A stretch of DNA of 64,000 bases from contig NW_024881272.1 in the NCBI RefSeq assembly GCF_018691265.1, positions 19,457,323 through 19,521,322 on the forward strand, given 5' to 3'. Source of the DNA: Tyto alba (lineage: Eukaryota; Chordata; Aves; Strigiformes; Tytonidae). Positions 41,201 to 53,200 of the stretch are shown here, piece after piece (within the stretch, counting starts at the first letter, position 1; each line of letters opens with the position of its first letter). Under the pieces are notes generated by a model that was not told the origin of the DNA, did not search any database, and saw only the letters and a list, made by a program, of their open reading frames with translations. Made by a program: the position numbers and the translations under genes.

Positions 41201-44200
41201 TGCAGAATATGAGAAGTGAGTGGGAAAGGAGAAATCAAAAACACCTTTACATGTAATCTTTTTTTTTTTGCTTTGCTGCTCCTGTTTGGTGAACACCAGT
41301 CATTGTAATTTGCGGGGAAAATAGCAGGATTGTGAAATCAGTGCTTCCAACTTGGCCTTTGTAGAGGAGATGTACTCTTGCTCACAGGAGATGCTCCCAG
41401 TAGTGCCTTAGGACTAGGGACGGTGAAATGAACCTGCAGCCCCCAGCATGTAGAGTCACCCTCAAACAGCAGCAGAGCTGAAAAGAGAACTTGAAAATGC
41501 TACATTCCTGAGAGACAGATCACTCTGTAAGGACAAGTATCTAAATGCAAAAATGAGCATAATGTTCCCTGCTACTCCAAACCGAGGCATTGTGTGCAGT
41601 GACACAATGTGATGATGACAGGTCTTTTGAGAAAACTTTACTTGCATGTGTGCAGTCTCAAGCCAACATGCGGAAGACTTGTCTCTGCCATCACTTTGTG
41701 CACAGCAGTAAGCTGAGGAGACCTTGAGGGGCTGGGTTAGTTGTTTCCCCATGCTGCTGCTCCTTGCCTTTCATCAGATTTTTTTCAAAATTAGGGCAGG
41801 AGATGAATGCCATAAAGCAGCAGTGACCAGTGTCGTCTTTTTATCCTAGCACGGTTTATTGGTTGATGTAACCTAATGGACAAAAATACGTATGAGAAAC
41901 AAGGTGTGGAAACAAATTGCCAGTTATGGATGCTAGACAGGAAGTCTGTTAGGAAGGACTATGCACAGTCCTAAGGTCAGATGTTCCCCTTGGCAATTAA
42001 TTTGAAACTGGTGGGAGGACTCTGCATGCTGTTCCACAGCATGTGTGAGCCCTTGGTTTCTTTTACACCTGTTCTTGCTCAGGTGAAATTGAGAAGTAAT
42101 CACACCTCCCACTAATGTTACTATTTTAAATTGCTGACAGGTTGGATGTAGTTCCAGGTGTTAGGAGATTAACTCTGCTATTTATAACCTAGGTCATAAA
42201 ATACAGACAGAAATTGTATTTCTGTGTAATTACTTTGCTGGAAGTCACTACTGATAACAGCTGTGTGATTCTTATTGTGACTATTTCTCCTAACATTGTG
42301 CAAATCAGTGGAAAATAGAAGTTTTATTCTTTCCAATGTATGTGTCCCATGGTTTCAGCATTTTATTTTGGGCTTATTGGCATCAAGTCATGCAAATGAT
42401 ATTGGGTAATCAAGGCAACACTGGTAATGAAGCGATTGGGATCTGAATTGTCTGAATGTACCTGGTGCTTTTGAGCATGAAATCTAATTTGTGTGTTTGC
42501 ACAGGGAGAACCAAAAATGCAAAATATACTGTTAACTTCTTGTTTTAACCACGTGCTTGTCTGACGTTTTTGACTTTCCTATACACTGCAGACTACTGTC
42601 ATTGTGTGTTATCTCCACCTGAATTTCAGAAGTGTCATTAGAAAACTTTACACGTGTTAAAGAAATTGTCTTATACAAATACTAGACCATATTCAGTCTT
42701 GGAAAAGAGGGAGTACATACTCCAATGAGTAGCTTTCCATTTATTTGAACAAACAAAATGGACAAACAAATACTCTTGTTTGCAAACATAGATTTGCATG
42801 GTATAAGTCATGGGTTTTTTTGGTTTGTTTTTTGTCTTTTGAGTCTGTCATAGTTTTGGACTAACCATTTACTGCTCAGTACAGCTGTCTATAAAGATCA
42901 TTACAATAAAATGCATACGTTTAAGATTTTAGTTCTGTAAAATCATAGGAGTGCTTTGTATAAATGATGTTGATGAAAATGAAAAGTAAATAATGATAAA
43001 ATGCAAAATTTGAGTGCATGAAAGCACATGATTTAACTAGTAATTTACTCTGAGTGGTGTGGGTTTCATTCCTGTCACCTTGAACATGTTAAATAACTTC
43101 TGTTTTGCATAAAACTTTTCATATAATTTGAAACACATGGAAGTCAGCATCTCATCATCTTTAAAACACCATATTATAGATGCAATAATGGGGTATTCAT
43201 AACTTTCTTGAAACTCTGGTTACTGGTATAAAATAATTTAAATTTTGTTTACTGTATAACTTAATCTTGTAGGAAAAATGTTTGGTTTATTATATTTGGG
43301 GTTTTTAAAATTGATTTATAGCATTTCTTATTATTTACTAGGTAGTCAGTTGTACAACTTTTTTTTCTGCTAATGATTAATAACTGTATTTTGGTGTACT
43401 GTCATTTTGTATACATAAAGCTCAAAATGCTTTTTCTCATCATTTCTTTCTGCTGAAGTTCCAGTTTTATTTGGTATAATTAAATAACTATACTAGGAAA
43501 AATAGTTATGATCTGAATGAGTAGGATAAGAAGAAAATGGATTTTTTCATCTGTATTTCTTTGTTTCTTGAGTTTGCATAAAAGCAAAGCACTAAATGAT
43601 TTCAGTTTAAAACTCATGCTCAGTCAATAAAATACTGCTCTGCATGTTCACTGTTATGGAAAACATCAGTGTTACTTACTGCTTAACAGTCCCAACTGTG
43701 TCTTCTGTGAAATGTTTGATACCATAACCATTCAATGTTAAGGGTTTGCACTGAGTTCCCATGACATACGTTTCCAAACAGTCGTTTTTGTTGCACTTCC
43801 CAGATGAGACAACACATGATGTCAGTTACTAGTGCCCTTTGCAGGAAAATGACTGATGTGGGGCTGCTGTTTTTGATTCTAGGTAGTAGGCCTGTATCGG
43901 TTGTGTGGCTCAGCAGCAGTTAAGAAAGAGCTCCGAGAGGCGTTTGAGAGGGACAGCAAGGCTGTTACTCTCTGTGAAAGCCAGTACCCAGATATTAATG
44001 TCATAACAGGTAATACATTTACTTGCTTTTCTTTTAATGTAGAATTGTGCCATGTTCCCAACCTACCATTTAAAAGGTGAAATTGTGCTCTGAACTACTT
44101 TTCTGCTGTTGTTTATCAGGCTGTTAACCGCTGCTTTGTATTGCTAAAGGTTAGGTGGGAATGGGTGCAGTAACCTGGGGGATGTGTAAATATGAAACGG

Positions 44201-47200
44201 CAGTGATTTGGAGGGAGGAGGGTGTGGAAGGAGCTGCTTCCAGTAACTGCTCTACCAGTTAGAGAGGGAAGGGGAGGCCTGAAAGGAGCCGGTTAGACCT
44301 CTGCTGTTGGTTGGTGATGGAGCAGATATTGAAGAACTTGGTTGTGATCAGGCACATCCACTGTGCTGGTTGCTCTACAGCATGTGATCCAAGGGCCGTC
44401 TTGATCAACCTGTTGCCCTCCCTTTATGCTGGAGATTGCAGGATTTTTGGAAACATTTCCCATCGTCTCGTGCAGGCTAGTTAGAGCTGCAGGAAAGTGC
44501 CTTCATCTGATCATTACATCTTTTAAAAAAAATAATTAAATAACAGCTTTCTCCTACTTACTGGAGTTGGCCCTTTACTTGCTGTCACACAGCAAGCTCC
44601 TGGCAAAGGTGAGGAGGACAGGGAGTACAGGAGCAGCAAGTTTTAGGAAGCCTATCTGCATCAGCTCTTTATGGGAGTGTCTTCACAGGAGTTGTACTGC
44701 ACAACTGAAGTAAGTTGTTGAGGTTTTTTTGATTTGCTTAAAAGTGGAACAGTTTTATAACTATTGATACTTGTTATGTAAGCCAAAGTTGATCTAATTT
44801 CAGGCATCACCAAGTAAACCAATTGCTCCAGGGAAATTAATTGGGAGCATTCATTTCCTATGTATCCAGGGGATGGAAAATGTAACAACAGTAGTCCCTA
44901 TAAATTTTCTGTGCCAAATCCCTTTCTGTAACATCCAGCATCCAGCTGTACGGGACAGTTCTACCCTGTTCAGTGGTTTATTTCATTTCAGTGTATTGGG
45001 AATTAATTTTGTTCATTACACTTTCTTTTAATACCAGTTTGTATAATTATATACTCCTCAGTGACATTTACTGGGTTAAATAAACCATTTAGTTCGGAAT
45101 GTGCAGCTAGTTGGTTCATCTTCTGTGCCTTAGCTGGTTTCACTGTTGGGCTCAGCGCTGCTCACACGTACCGGCATTCTTGTCAGCAGAACCTTGTGTT
45201 CATGTTTCACTCTGATGCGTGAAACCCTTTATAAAAAGGAGTTGTATGGTAAAAGTAAATAGTATAAAAGATCTTTTAAACTAGATATTTTTATTCTCTT
45301 TACAAATAAATTAATGAGAAAAAGTGGTGATAATTTCTACGGTCAGATTGTTAAATGAAAATATTGAAGTCCTGTTTTCTTCCCGATTTTTTTAAATCGG
45401 CTCGGAAGGGGAAGAAAACCCCTACGTTGCTTTCTGTCAAACAGAAGAAACTGTCTGATGCTGATTTGTAAGCAAGCAAGTGCCAAACTGCTATTTGGTT
45501 AATGTAAACTTTCGGCTAATGGAAGACTCTGTTTTTTTAAGTTTTGGAATAATAAAAATGTCATTGCTATCCCATGCTACAAGTAATCATTACAATAAAA
45601 AAGTATTTGCAGAAATGATTCAGGAGTATCATGGAAGAGGGAAGCTTTAATTCTCACCCATATACTAAAGAACCTGTAACATTTCATAACCATTTTGATT
45701 TTTCCTTGAGTACATTGTATATTCAGAACCAACCAGAACTGGCTGAAACCGAAGTCTGAACTGCGTCGGTACCGATGCAAAGCCCTGGAAGGGCAGCAGT
45801 GCAGTCTTGACGGATCACGAGTTAATGATGTGGCGGTTAAATAGAAAAGTGTACTTCAGTTTTTCAGTATATATTGCTGCAAGCCTCACTGGTGACAGTG
45901 AACATTTGGTGCCTGTGCAGGTCCTGCTGGACTCTTGATCCTTTTGTCGGTTGTTCTATGGAAGGATAATTTTTCTGCATCCAGAATTTATATTGTAAGA
46001 GTGAAAAGATTACAGCCTTGGTGTCTGTCTTTTGGAAAAACTACTGGGTATGCTTTTGTACACGTTATATCACAAGCATTTGCTTACATGCTGCTTTCCT
46101 TACAAGGAGAAGATAGTTTTAAGAAGTGATAGTTTAAAAAAAAATAGATTTGTTCCCCTGGTATCCCCGTAGCTGTGCTGTATGATTGCCTGTAGTGCTT
46201 GTGTTAGTGTTGTGTTGAAAGGACTGAGTGCAGGGGTGCTACGCGAGTTGGGGGGAGCAGGGAGGGGAGGGGTGTTTGCACCCAGAACTTTCACTGGCTA
46301 AACTGTAGCTCACTTGCTAATTATTGTAAACAGTGTGGTCAGGATTGAAAGGGGAACCTGCAATTTTTGCTGTCAGATGTGAGGTACCCACTGTGCTTCG
46401 TGCTAGGAATAGAAGAGCCCACAAAACCTCTCTTGGATGTGCTTAGGGAGTTGGATTGAGGAGGAATGTTTCTCCTGATGTTTTACTGCTGTATTTGCAA
46501 TGCTGAGGCTGGTGCACATGATTCATACTTTTATCAGCCAAAACATGTGTACCATAAAATATGAATCCTCAGCATAAATCACAGCTGATTTAAAGTGCCG
46601 CCTTGTGTCCTTTTTGAAATTTGAGCAGTGTTCCTTTTCGAAAAGATTAATTTTTTTTTTTTGACAGCTGTCCAAAGACTAAAGAATGAACATTTAATGA
46701 TTAAATATCGACTGAGAAATGCTCTTGGGATTGGCTCAGGCTTACACACAATTAAGTGTGCTTGTGGCTCACACTGAAGCATGCAGCCAGTGTTTGGAAC
46801 TGACCAGTAGTGATGTTGTTGCACCGTGTCTGTTCGCATCCCCGTGAATTCATATCTCTGCATAAAGCATGCAATACTGTTAACAGTTCAGTGGGTCAGA
46901 AAAATGAGGAATTAATGAAGTGGATGGTAATTTCTGCTCACTGTCTAAATTTGTTGTGTGTGGTTGTGTCAAGGGGAATGTGCTAGTGGGCTGGCAGCAG
47001 CGGAAAGTGTAGATTTGTGGAAAAAAAAATGACAGCAGCCTCTTACAGGGCTAATTTAGCTGAGTGAATAACAAAAGGATTTAGAAAGGTCAGGGGGCAT
47101 CCATGGCTCCCAAACTATCCTGTTATTCAGGGCTAAACAGGAGAAAGTCCTTTGGCAGGTGGTAGTCCTATGACTGTGGATGCTATTACAGGAATTCCTA

Positions 47201-50200
47201 CTAAAAGATTAAGACAGTTGTGTTTCAACAGTATAAGCTGATTTGGTTATGACATACCAATTCCTACTGTAAGCTGCCTCTGATTTCAGCCTCCCTTTCC
47301 CAAAAAAAACACAGCTGAAACAAAGATCCTTGTAAAAGTCATCACCTCTTGCTAATGTTTTGCTTAAGGAAAATATCCCAAACCATGTTGTACAGCACCA
47401 GTCTCTGCCACGTTTGTCTCATAAATATTTTAGCTAGCTAATCCATGCATGGAACATGTGCCTCTAAAGTCCTGGGAAGAAATAAAATTTGGTGGAGAGG
47501 GAGGAATATCAATAAGTTATGAAACAAAAACTAGCCACTTAAGTGGAGCAGTATCAAAAATAGCATATTTTTTTAAAAACATACAAAAAACCCCAAACCA
47601 CCAGAGGGGAGTGTTTTCAGGAAGATAAGTGGATGGTTCACATATTTTATATTCCTGATGGGATGTTCCAATTTTAAGCAGAGAGTGAGCTGTTAGGTGC
47701 TGTGTGGGGTCTGTAGAGAGAGAAGTTTTGCCTGGCTGCCCCATCTGAGGGAGATGGTCTGGCAGCTCCAGGGGGTGATGCCGCTTCAGTTAGCACTGCT
47801 CGAGCAGCATGGCTTCAATAGCTGCATTACTGCTATGTGCAGTATTGTTTTTCAAATAAAAATGTTTATATGGGTAGAACTTTTACTTGCGTTCTGCATG
47901 TGAATGTAGCTATGAAGGGCGAAAATGTTAACTTTCGTTCCCTGTATTTTTTCAGAAACGACCTCCTAACAAAGCTGTTCAGTTCAGTTTATAGCTAGGT
48001 TATGAAGATTGAGTTTATAAAAACTGTTACTTTGTTAAATAGCACAGTGTGATGGTGTTTGCTGTGATTTGGGATTTTATAAGGCTATCAGGAGTGCATA
48101 CTAAAAAAGTCTTCTACCTTTTCAACTTTGCCTTTTTGGAGGTTGCTTTGTTGATTACAATACCTGCTTTCAGAAAGTTTTTTTTAACCCACCATTTGTT
48201 CATAACATTATTTAAATTCACTTGTGGTCTAGCTAAAATGGGTAGATATTTGTGGCACAGAATGCATTTTTAAAGGAAAATAAGAGCTGTTGGGAGGCAG
48301 GCTTGTTTCCTTCAAACCTTTTTGCCAGTTGTACTGGATACGTTGTTCCTGGATAGCATCCTGCTATGTTCTTTCCAGGGGCCTGCTGTTAGAAGTCATA
48401 ATGTTTTGCTTTTTTTAGTTATTATTCTTACAGTCACTGAAACCCCACTTAAACTGAAGTATAAGCCAGCCTCTAAAGCCAGCTTACAAGAATGGAAATG
48501 CTCAATTCCTTTTGGTTCGTTTGCATCTGTGAAAGGAATAGGGGCTAATGAGGCTCTTTCCTGGTTGTTGCATCCCCTAGGAACAGCCTCTCCTCCAGCA
48601 TGTCCCCGGCTTCTGAAGCAGGGCAGTATGTCTCTGCAGCTGGGAGGGCTCAGAGCAGGGGTATTCTAGCCAGTGCCTCCTGTGGTTGTGAATTATATTT
48701 GTCACAGCAGAAGCAAGTGGTGTGCTGGGGGTACAGAGTACTCAGAGGTGGGGGGGAGTTGATATTTCCCTCTTGAGGATGTCGCTTTGGTTTGTGCTTT
48801 GGTAGGTGAGAAAAAGCTGTGTGCTTCACCAGACATGCCACTGGGGTGTTTGCTCATAATTTTATAGCTGAACAGAAAAACTGACTGCTATTTGTATATA
48901 AAAGAGGAGGTGTCATCAAGCTGAAGACTTTGGTGTTTGTAGGAGCTCCTTTCCTTGGACAGGGTGTGGACTGCTAAGAGCCATTTCCTTGCCTCTCCCT
49001 CAGCCCTCTCAGGAGGGGAACCTGGAGGGGTGCCCACCCTGTGCCCCACGTACCCACTCCTGGGCACGCAGCGGCCCCTGCACGCACCCCTCTCCTCTGG
49101 AGGCAGTGCACCTTCCTACCCTGGTTGCACTCCTTAGTTTGTAATGAGCTGCCTTGTGTGGGCTTGGAGAAACTGTGGGGACAGGGGTGCTGGTGCCCCC
49201 AGCCCCACGGGGACGTTGCAGAGATACCTCCTGCCTCTTAGCTGCCCCTACTGATGCCTTCTGCTGTCATCCTCCCGTCCCTCGCTCCTGAGTGCAAGGT
49301 TTGTCACTGGCACAGAGTATTTTCTCATGGGATGTGTGAAGCTGATGTGCCTTAGTGCTCCCAGAAATCGCTGGGGAGTGAATCTGGAGCTTGTTAAAGG
49401 TAACTGTTCTTGCATCTCTTGTGAAGGCGTCCTAAAGGATTACCTGCGAGAGCTGCCCTCTCCCCTGATAACCAAGCAGCTCTACGAAGCGGTGTTGGTT
49501 GCCATGGTGAAAAATCCCTTGAAAATGACAGCCAGTGGTTGTGAGAATGACCCAAGTGACTCTGAGCACACAGCAGCCCTTCTGGATTGCCTGCCAGATG
49601 TTGAGAAGGTGAGTGATGTTAGCAGGTTCAAGTAAATTGCATGCTTCAGAAAACAATGTTTTCACACTGGTTATAAAATGTGTCAAAATGTGTATACCTA
49701 TGTCCTTAGTTAATGGTCCACTTGGATTTTTGATGCTTCATCTCTCTGAAAATACTTCCATGCTGTGATTAATTGGAGGGTCTGCATTGCTGCATTTATT
49801 CCAGTTTGCATTTTATATTGTCTCTGTAAAACTGAATGAAAAGCTGTGATCACTACTTTTACATTGTTAGATTGAAGATTATTCCCATGTGGTGTCCCGT
49901 TCCGTTTCTGTGGAGAGCTCTGATCTGTATGTCGTAATTACATAGGCAAATACATTCCTCTTTCCTAAGCATGTACAATAAAGCCTTCGCTGCCCATACT
50001 GTGCAGTGTAATAGTGCTGTGCACTGCTACCTGCCGAATTCACCTCTGTAGAAAACCACAGTTAGCCCATGGGACAGAGTGAACCAGTGGCCTGCACAGT
50101 ACCTGGAAGTGACCTGGAAGTTTGCTCTGATGCTGAGGTCATATTGTGAGGGTTTCCTTATTTTCTGATGTACCTGGATCATCTGTACTGCTCTGCAGCT

Positions 50201-53200
50201 TCTCTTCCCTCCCCGATGTCCTCTTTCCACTGTGAGAAGACTTACCCATGTAAAACTGAGATCAGTGAAGAAACAAGCTGAATTTTACCAGAGTCTGTTT
50301 TAACCAGTCAGTTCTGCGACAGTCTAATACAGCTTTTCTAATTCAGCACTTAGATGTTCCACTGATGGGTGTCGGTAGAAAAACCGTAGCTATCAGCCTT
50401 GATCTTATCCCTCTAGAGCAGTGATGTTAGGATGTCAGCGCTATCTCCATGTAGTGTTTTGTTTCCTGAGAAGTATTTTGTCCTTTTAGGCTACCCTGAA
50501 GATGCTCTTGGATCACCTGAAACTGGTGGCTTCTTACCATGAAGTAAATAAGATGACGTGCCAGAATTTAGCTGTATGTTTTGGGCCTGTGTTACTGAGC
50601 CAGAGGCAGGAGACCACCAACCATAACAACAGAGTCTTCACAGACTCGGAAGAGCTTGCTAGTGCACTGGACTTCAAAAAACACATAGAGGTTCTTCACT
50701 ATTTACTCCAGCTATGGCCAGGTACTGTTTCATGAATCTGACCAAGGGAAAATATCAAACCATTACTGTATGTCTTTATTGTGTGACAGTGTATGTTAAT
50801 TCACAGGATGACTAAGCAGCATCAGAATTCTTAAAACATGAGGTACTGTGGCATCATTTATTAGTCCAAAGAAATCATGTCAATTTTATAATCTTTGTAT
50901 TTGGTCACTTTGTTTAATGGGAAGTTTGGTTTAATTACTTTCTTACCAGATGGCAGAGTTTGAGTATAATGTAAGAAATGGTGAAGAGTGCTTTATGTGA
51001 GTAAAGACACTACAAAAAATAAACCCAGTTGACAGTAAGGTTTCCCCATCTGAATTAGGGGGTTGGAGGATTTTTTTTTTGGTGGTGGTTTTTTTTTTGT
51101 GTGTGTGTTTTTTTTTTTTGGTTGTTTGTTTGTTTGGTTTTTTTTCTTTCTTCTGCTGTCCTGTTTTGACTATTCAGGATTACCTGTGCATGGAATTCAT
51201 TAGCTGTTTGATCTCTGAGATACTTGAAGGGTTACTTTATTGCTGCCCTTGTAATTTGCCAGAGTTGGGAACATACTTACAGTAAAAGCTGTGCAACTTC
51301 TAGTTGATTTTGCAGAGCTTTGCATAAGGAAAAATGTTTTTGAAACAAAACACAGCAAAACCCCCAAACCAAATAAACAACCCAAACCAAAACGCCGTAG
51401 GTATCTTTTGGCTCCCACTTCCAGACTTAAGAGGTCATATGCTTTTGCACAATTTGGGGTCAATTCTCAGAAGAGAGATATAATTCTAATTTTCCTAATA
51501 AACTACCAAAGTGGACATGAAGGTAACTATTTCTGCTAAGATCTGCCTTTCAGATGGGAAATGATTGCACAGTGTTCACTTTTCCCCTGCCATTGAGAGG
51601 TGTAAGCCAGTAGAAATAGTCAGGACAACATCTGGTGCCGCAGGTTTCAGCCTGTGGTGAATTCCTGTGCCTTGTGGCTGCTGAACTGCAGCCTCCTCTT
51701 GAGCAAGCACTGCCCAAAGTGAGGAGCAGGCAGAGGTATTGCAGTTTTTCAGTTAAAAGGGGAGAGTTTGAGAGTACTACTGTGAAACATCTTAATATTG
51801 GATCTGATGGGTTTAGTTTTGTTTTCAGTCTTTGGCCCAGCAGTTGTTGAAAGCTACCTGACCATGCAGAAGATGGGTCTGTTGTGCTGTACTGTACTAT
51901 CTTCCTTTTTCACAGTGTTCTGGCTAAGTGTGGAGATTTGATCTGTTTAGTAACCTGAATAATTTAATATCCACCTCTCAAATTTGAGCAGTGTAAACCC
52001 TTTAATTCTCAAGGCTAAGAGAAGGTTCAGCTCATCTAAACAGTTTCTTAATTGTTCTCTTTAGAACACAGTAATTGCTCTTGGGAAACTGCTGAATTTC
52101 TGTACCAATTAAAACATGAAATGGAATTACAGTTAATCTAAATGAATAATATGTCTGATTTGGTTTGTTTTAAAATGTATTTTATTTTTACTTTAAGCAG
52201 AGGTCTGCTTTTTAGGGGACTTGCTGACTGCTGCAGCCTGCTGAGCAGCAATGCCCCTGCACTAGGCTTTATCCATTAGCAATGGGAAAGATGAGTTTGG
52301 GGAAAAGAAGTCAATGTAGACAACTAACGTACTGTCAGGAAAAAAAGCCCAAAAGTATAGTCTCAGCTGTGTTGTCTAATTCTACCCACCCTGTAAGTCT
52401 GATCTATAATCCTTTGCTTGCTTTAGACATTGCTAGTCACTCTGCCCTGATTTTCAGCTGAGCAGGTGAGTTGCTTTGCGGCAGCTCAGGTGCAGGTGCT
52501 GAGACGATGTCACCAGCTCAGCAGCTTGAAAAGCTGCTTGTGGATGATGTAAATAGCTCTTTACACTTTTTCCACACCCTGGTGACCTGATGGTGGTGGT
52601 GCCCTGGACTCGCCTCCTGTGACAGCCGGGCCCTGCAGCTGTAACAAGGACATGCTGACCATGCTCTGGGTCAGTGCTGCCGGGAAGCTGCTGGCTGTTG
52701 GCTCTGCTTGCTGCAGCCTCATGGAAACCTCCTCTGCCAGAAAATAAGAGCAAAAGGAGGGTTAGTTTGACATATGGTGCAGCTTCATGATGGGCTTGAG
52801 GTGATTGAGGACACTACTGCTTCCTTGTCAGCTGCATCTGGGCAGCCCCAATGCTGCTGACTACCAAAAATGAAAAGAAGTTTTCAGTCAGGTCAGTGAG
52901 CCCATGCAGGAGGTGGAGGAAGAGGGGAGACCAAGAGCTGCTTGGGCAGCAGATACTGCACAGGAGCTAATCATGAAACCTTGGGGATGCCTTATGGCAG
53001 GGCTGCTGTGGGAAACAAAAGCAGGTAGGTATAGCTCTGCCCATAGGAGCGTGCATTGCTGTAAAGAGGGCAGGAGTAGGGTAAGTAGCAGAGTTTTCCT
53101 TCATCTTGAAGAGAAAGCCAAACGCTATCCCTTTGACTGCAAGAACTGTGCAGGACATTGTGCTAAAAGGGAGGTAAAACAGGAATGCAGAGACGTGAGC

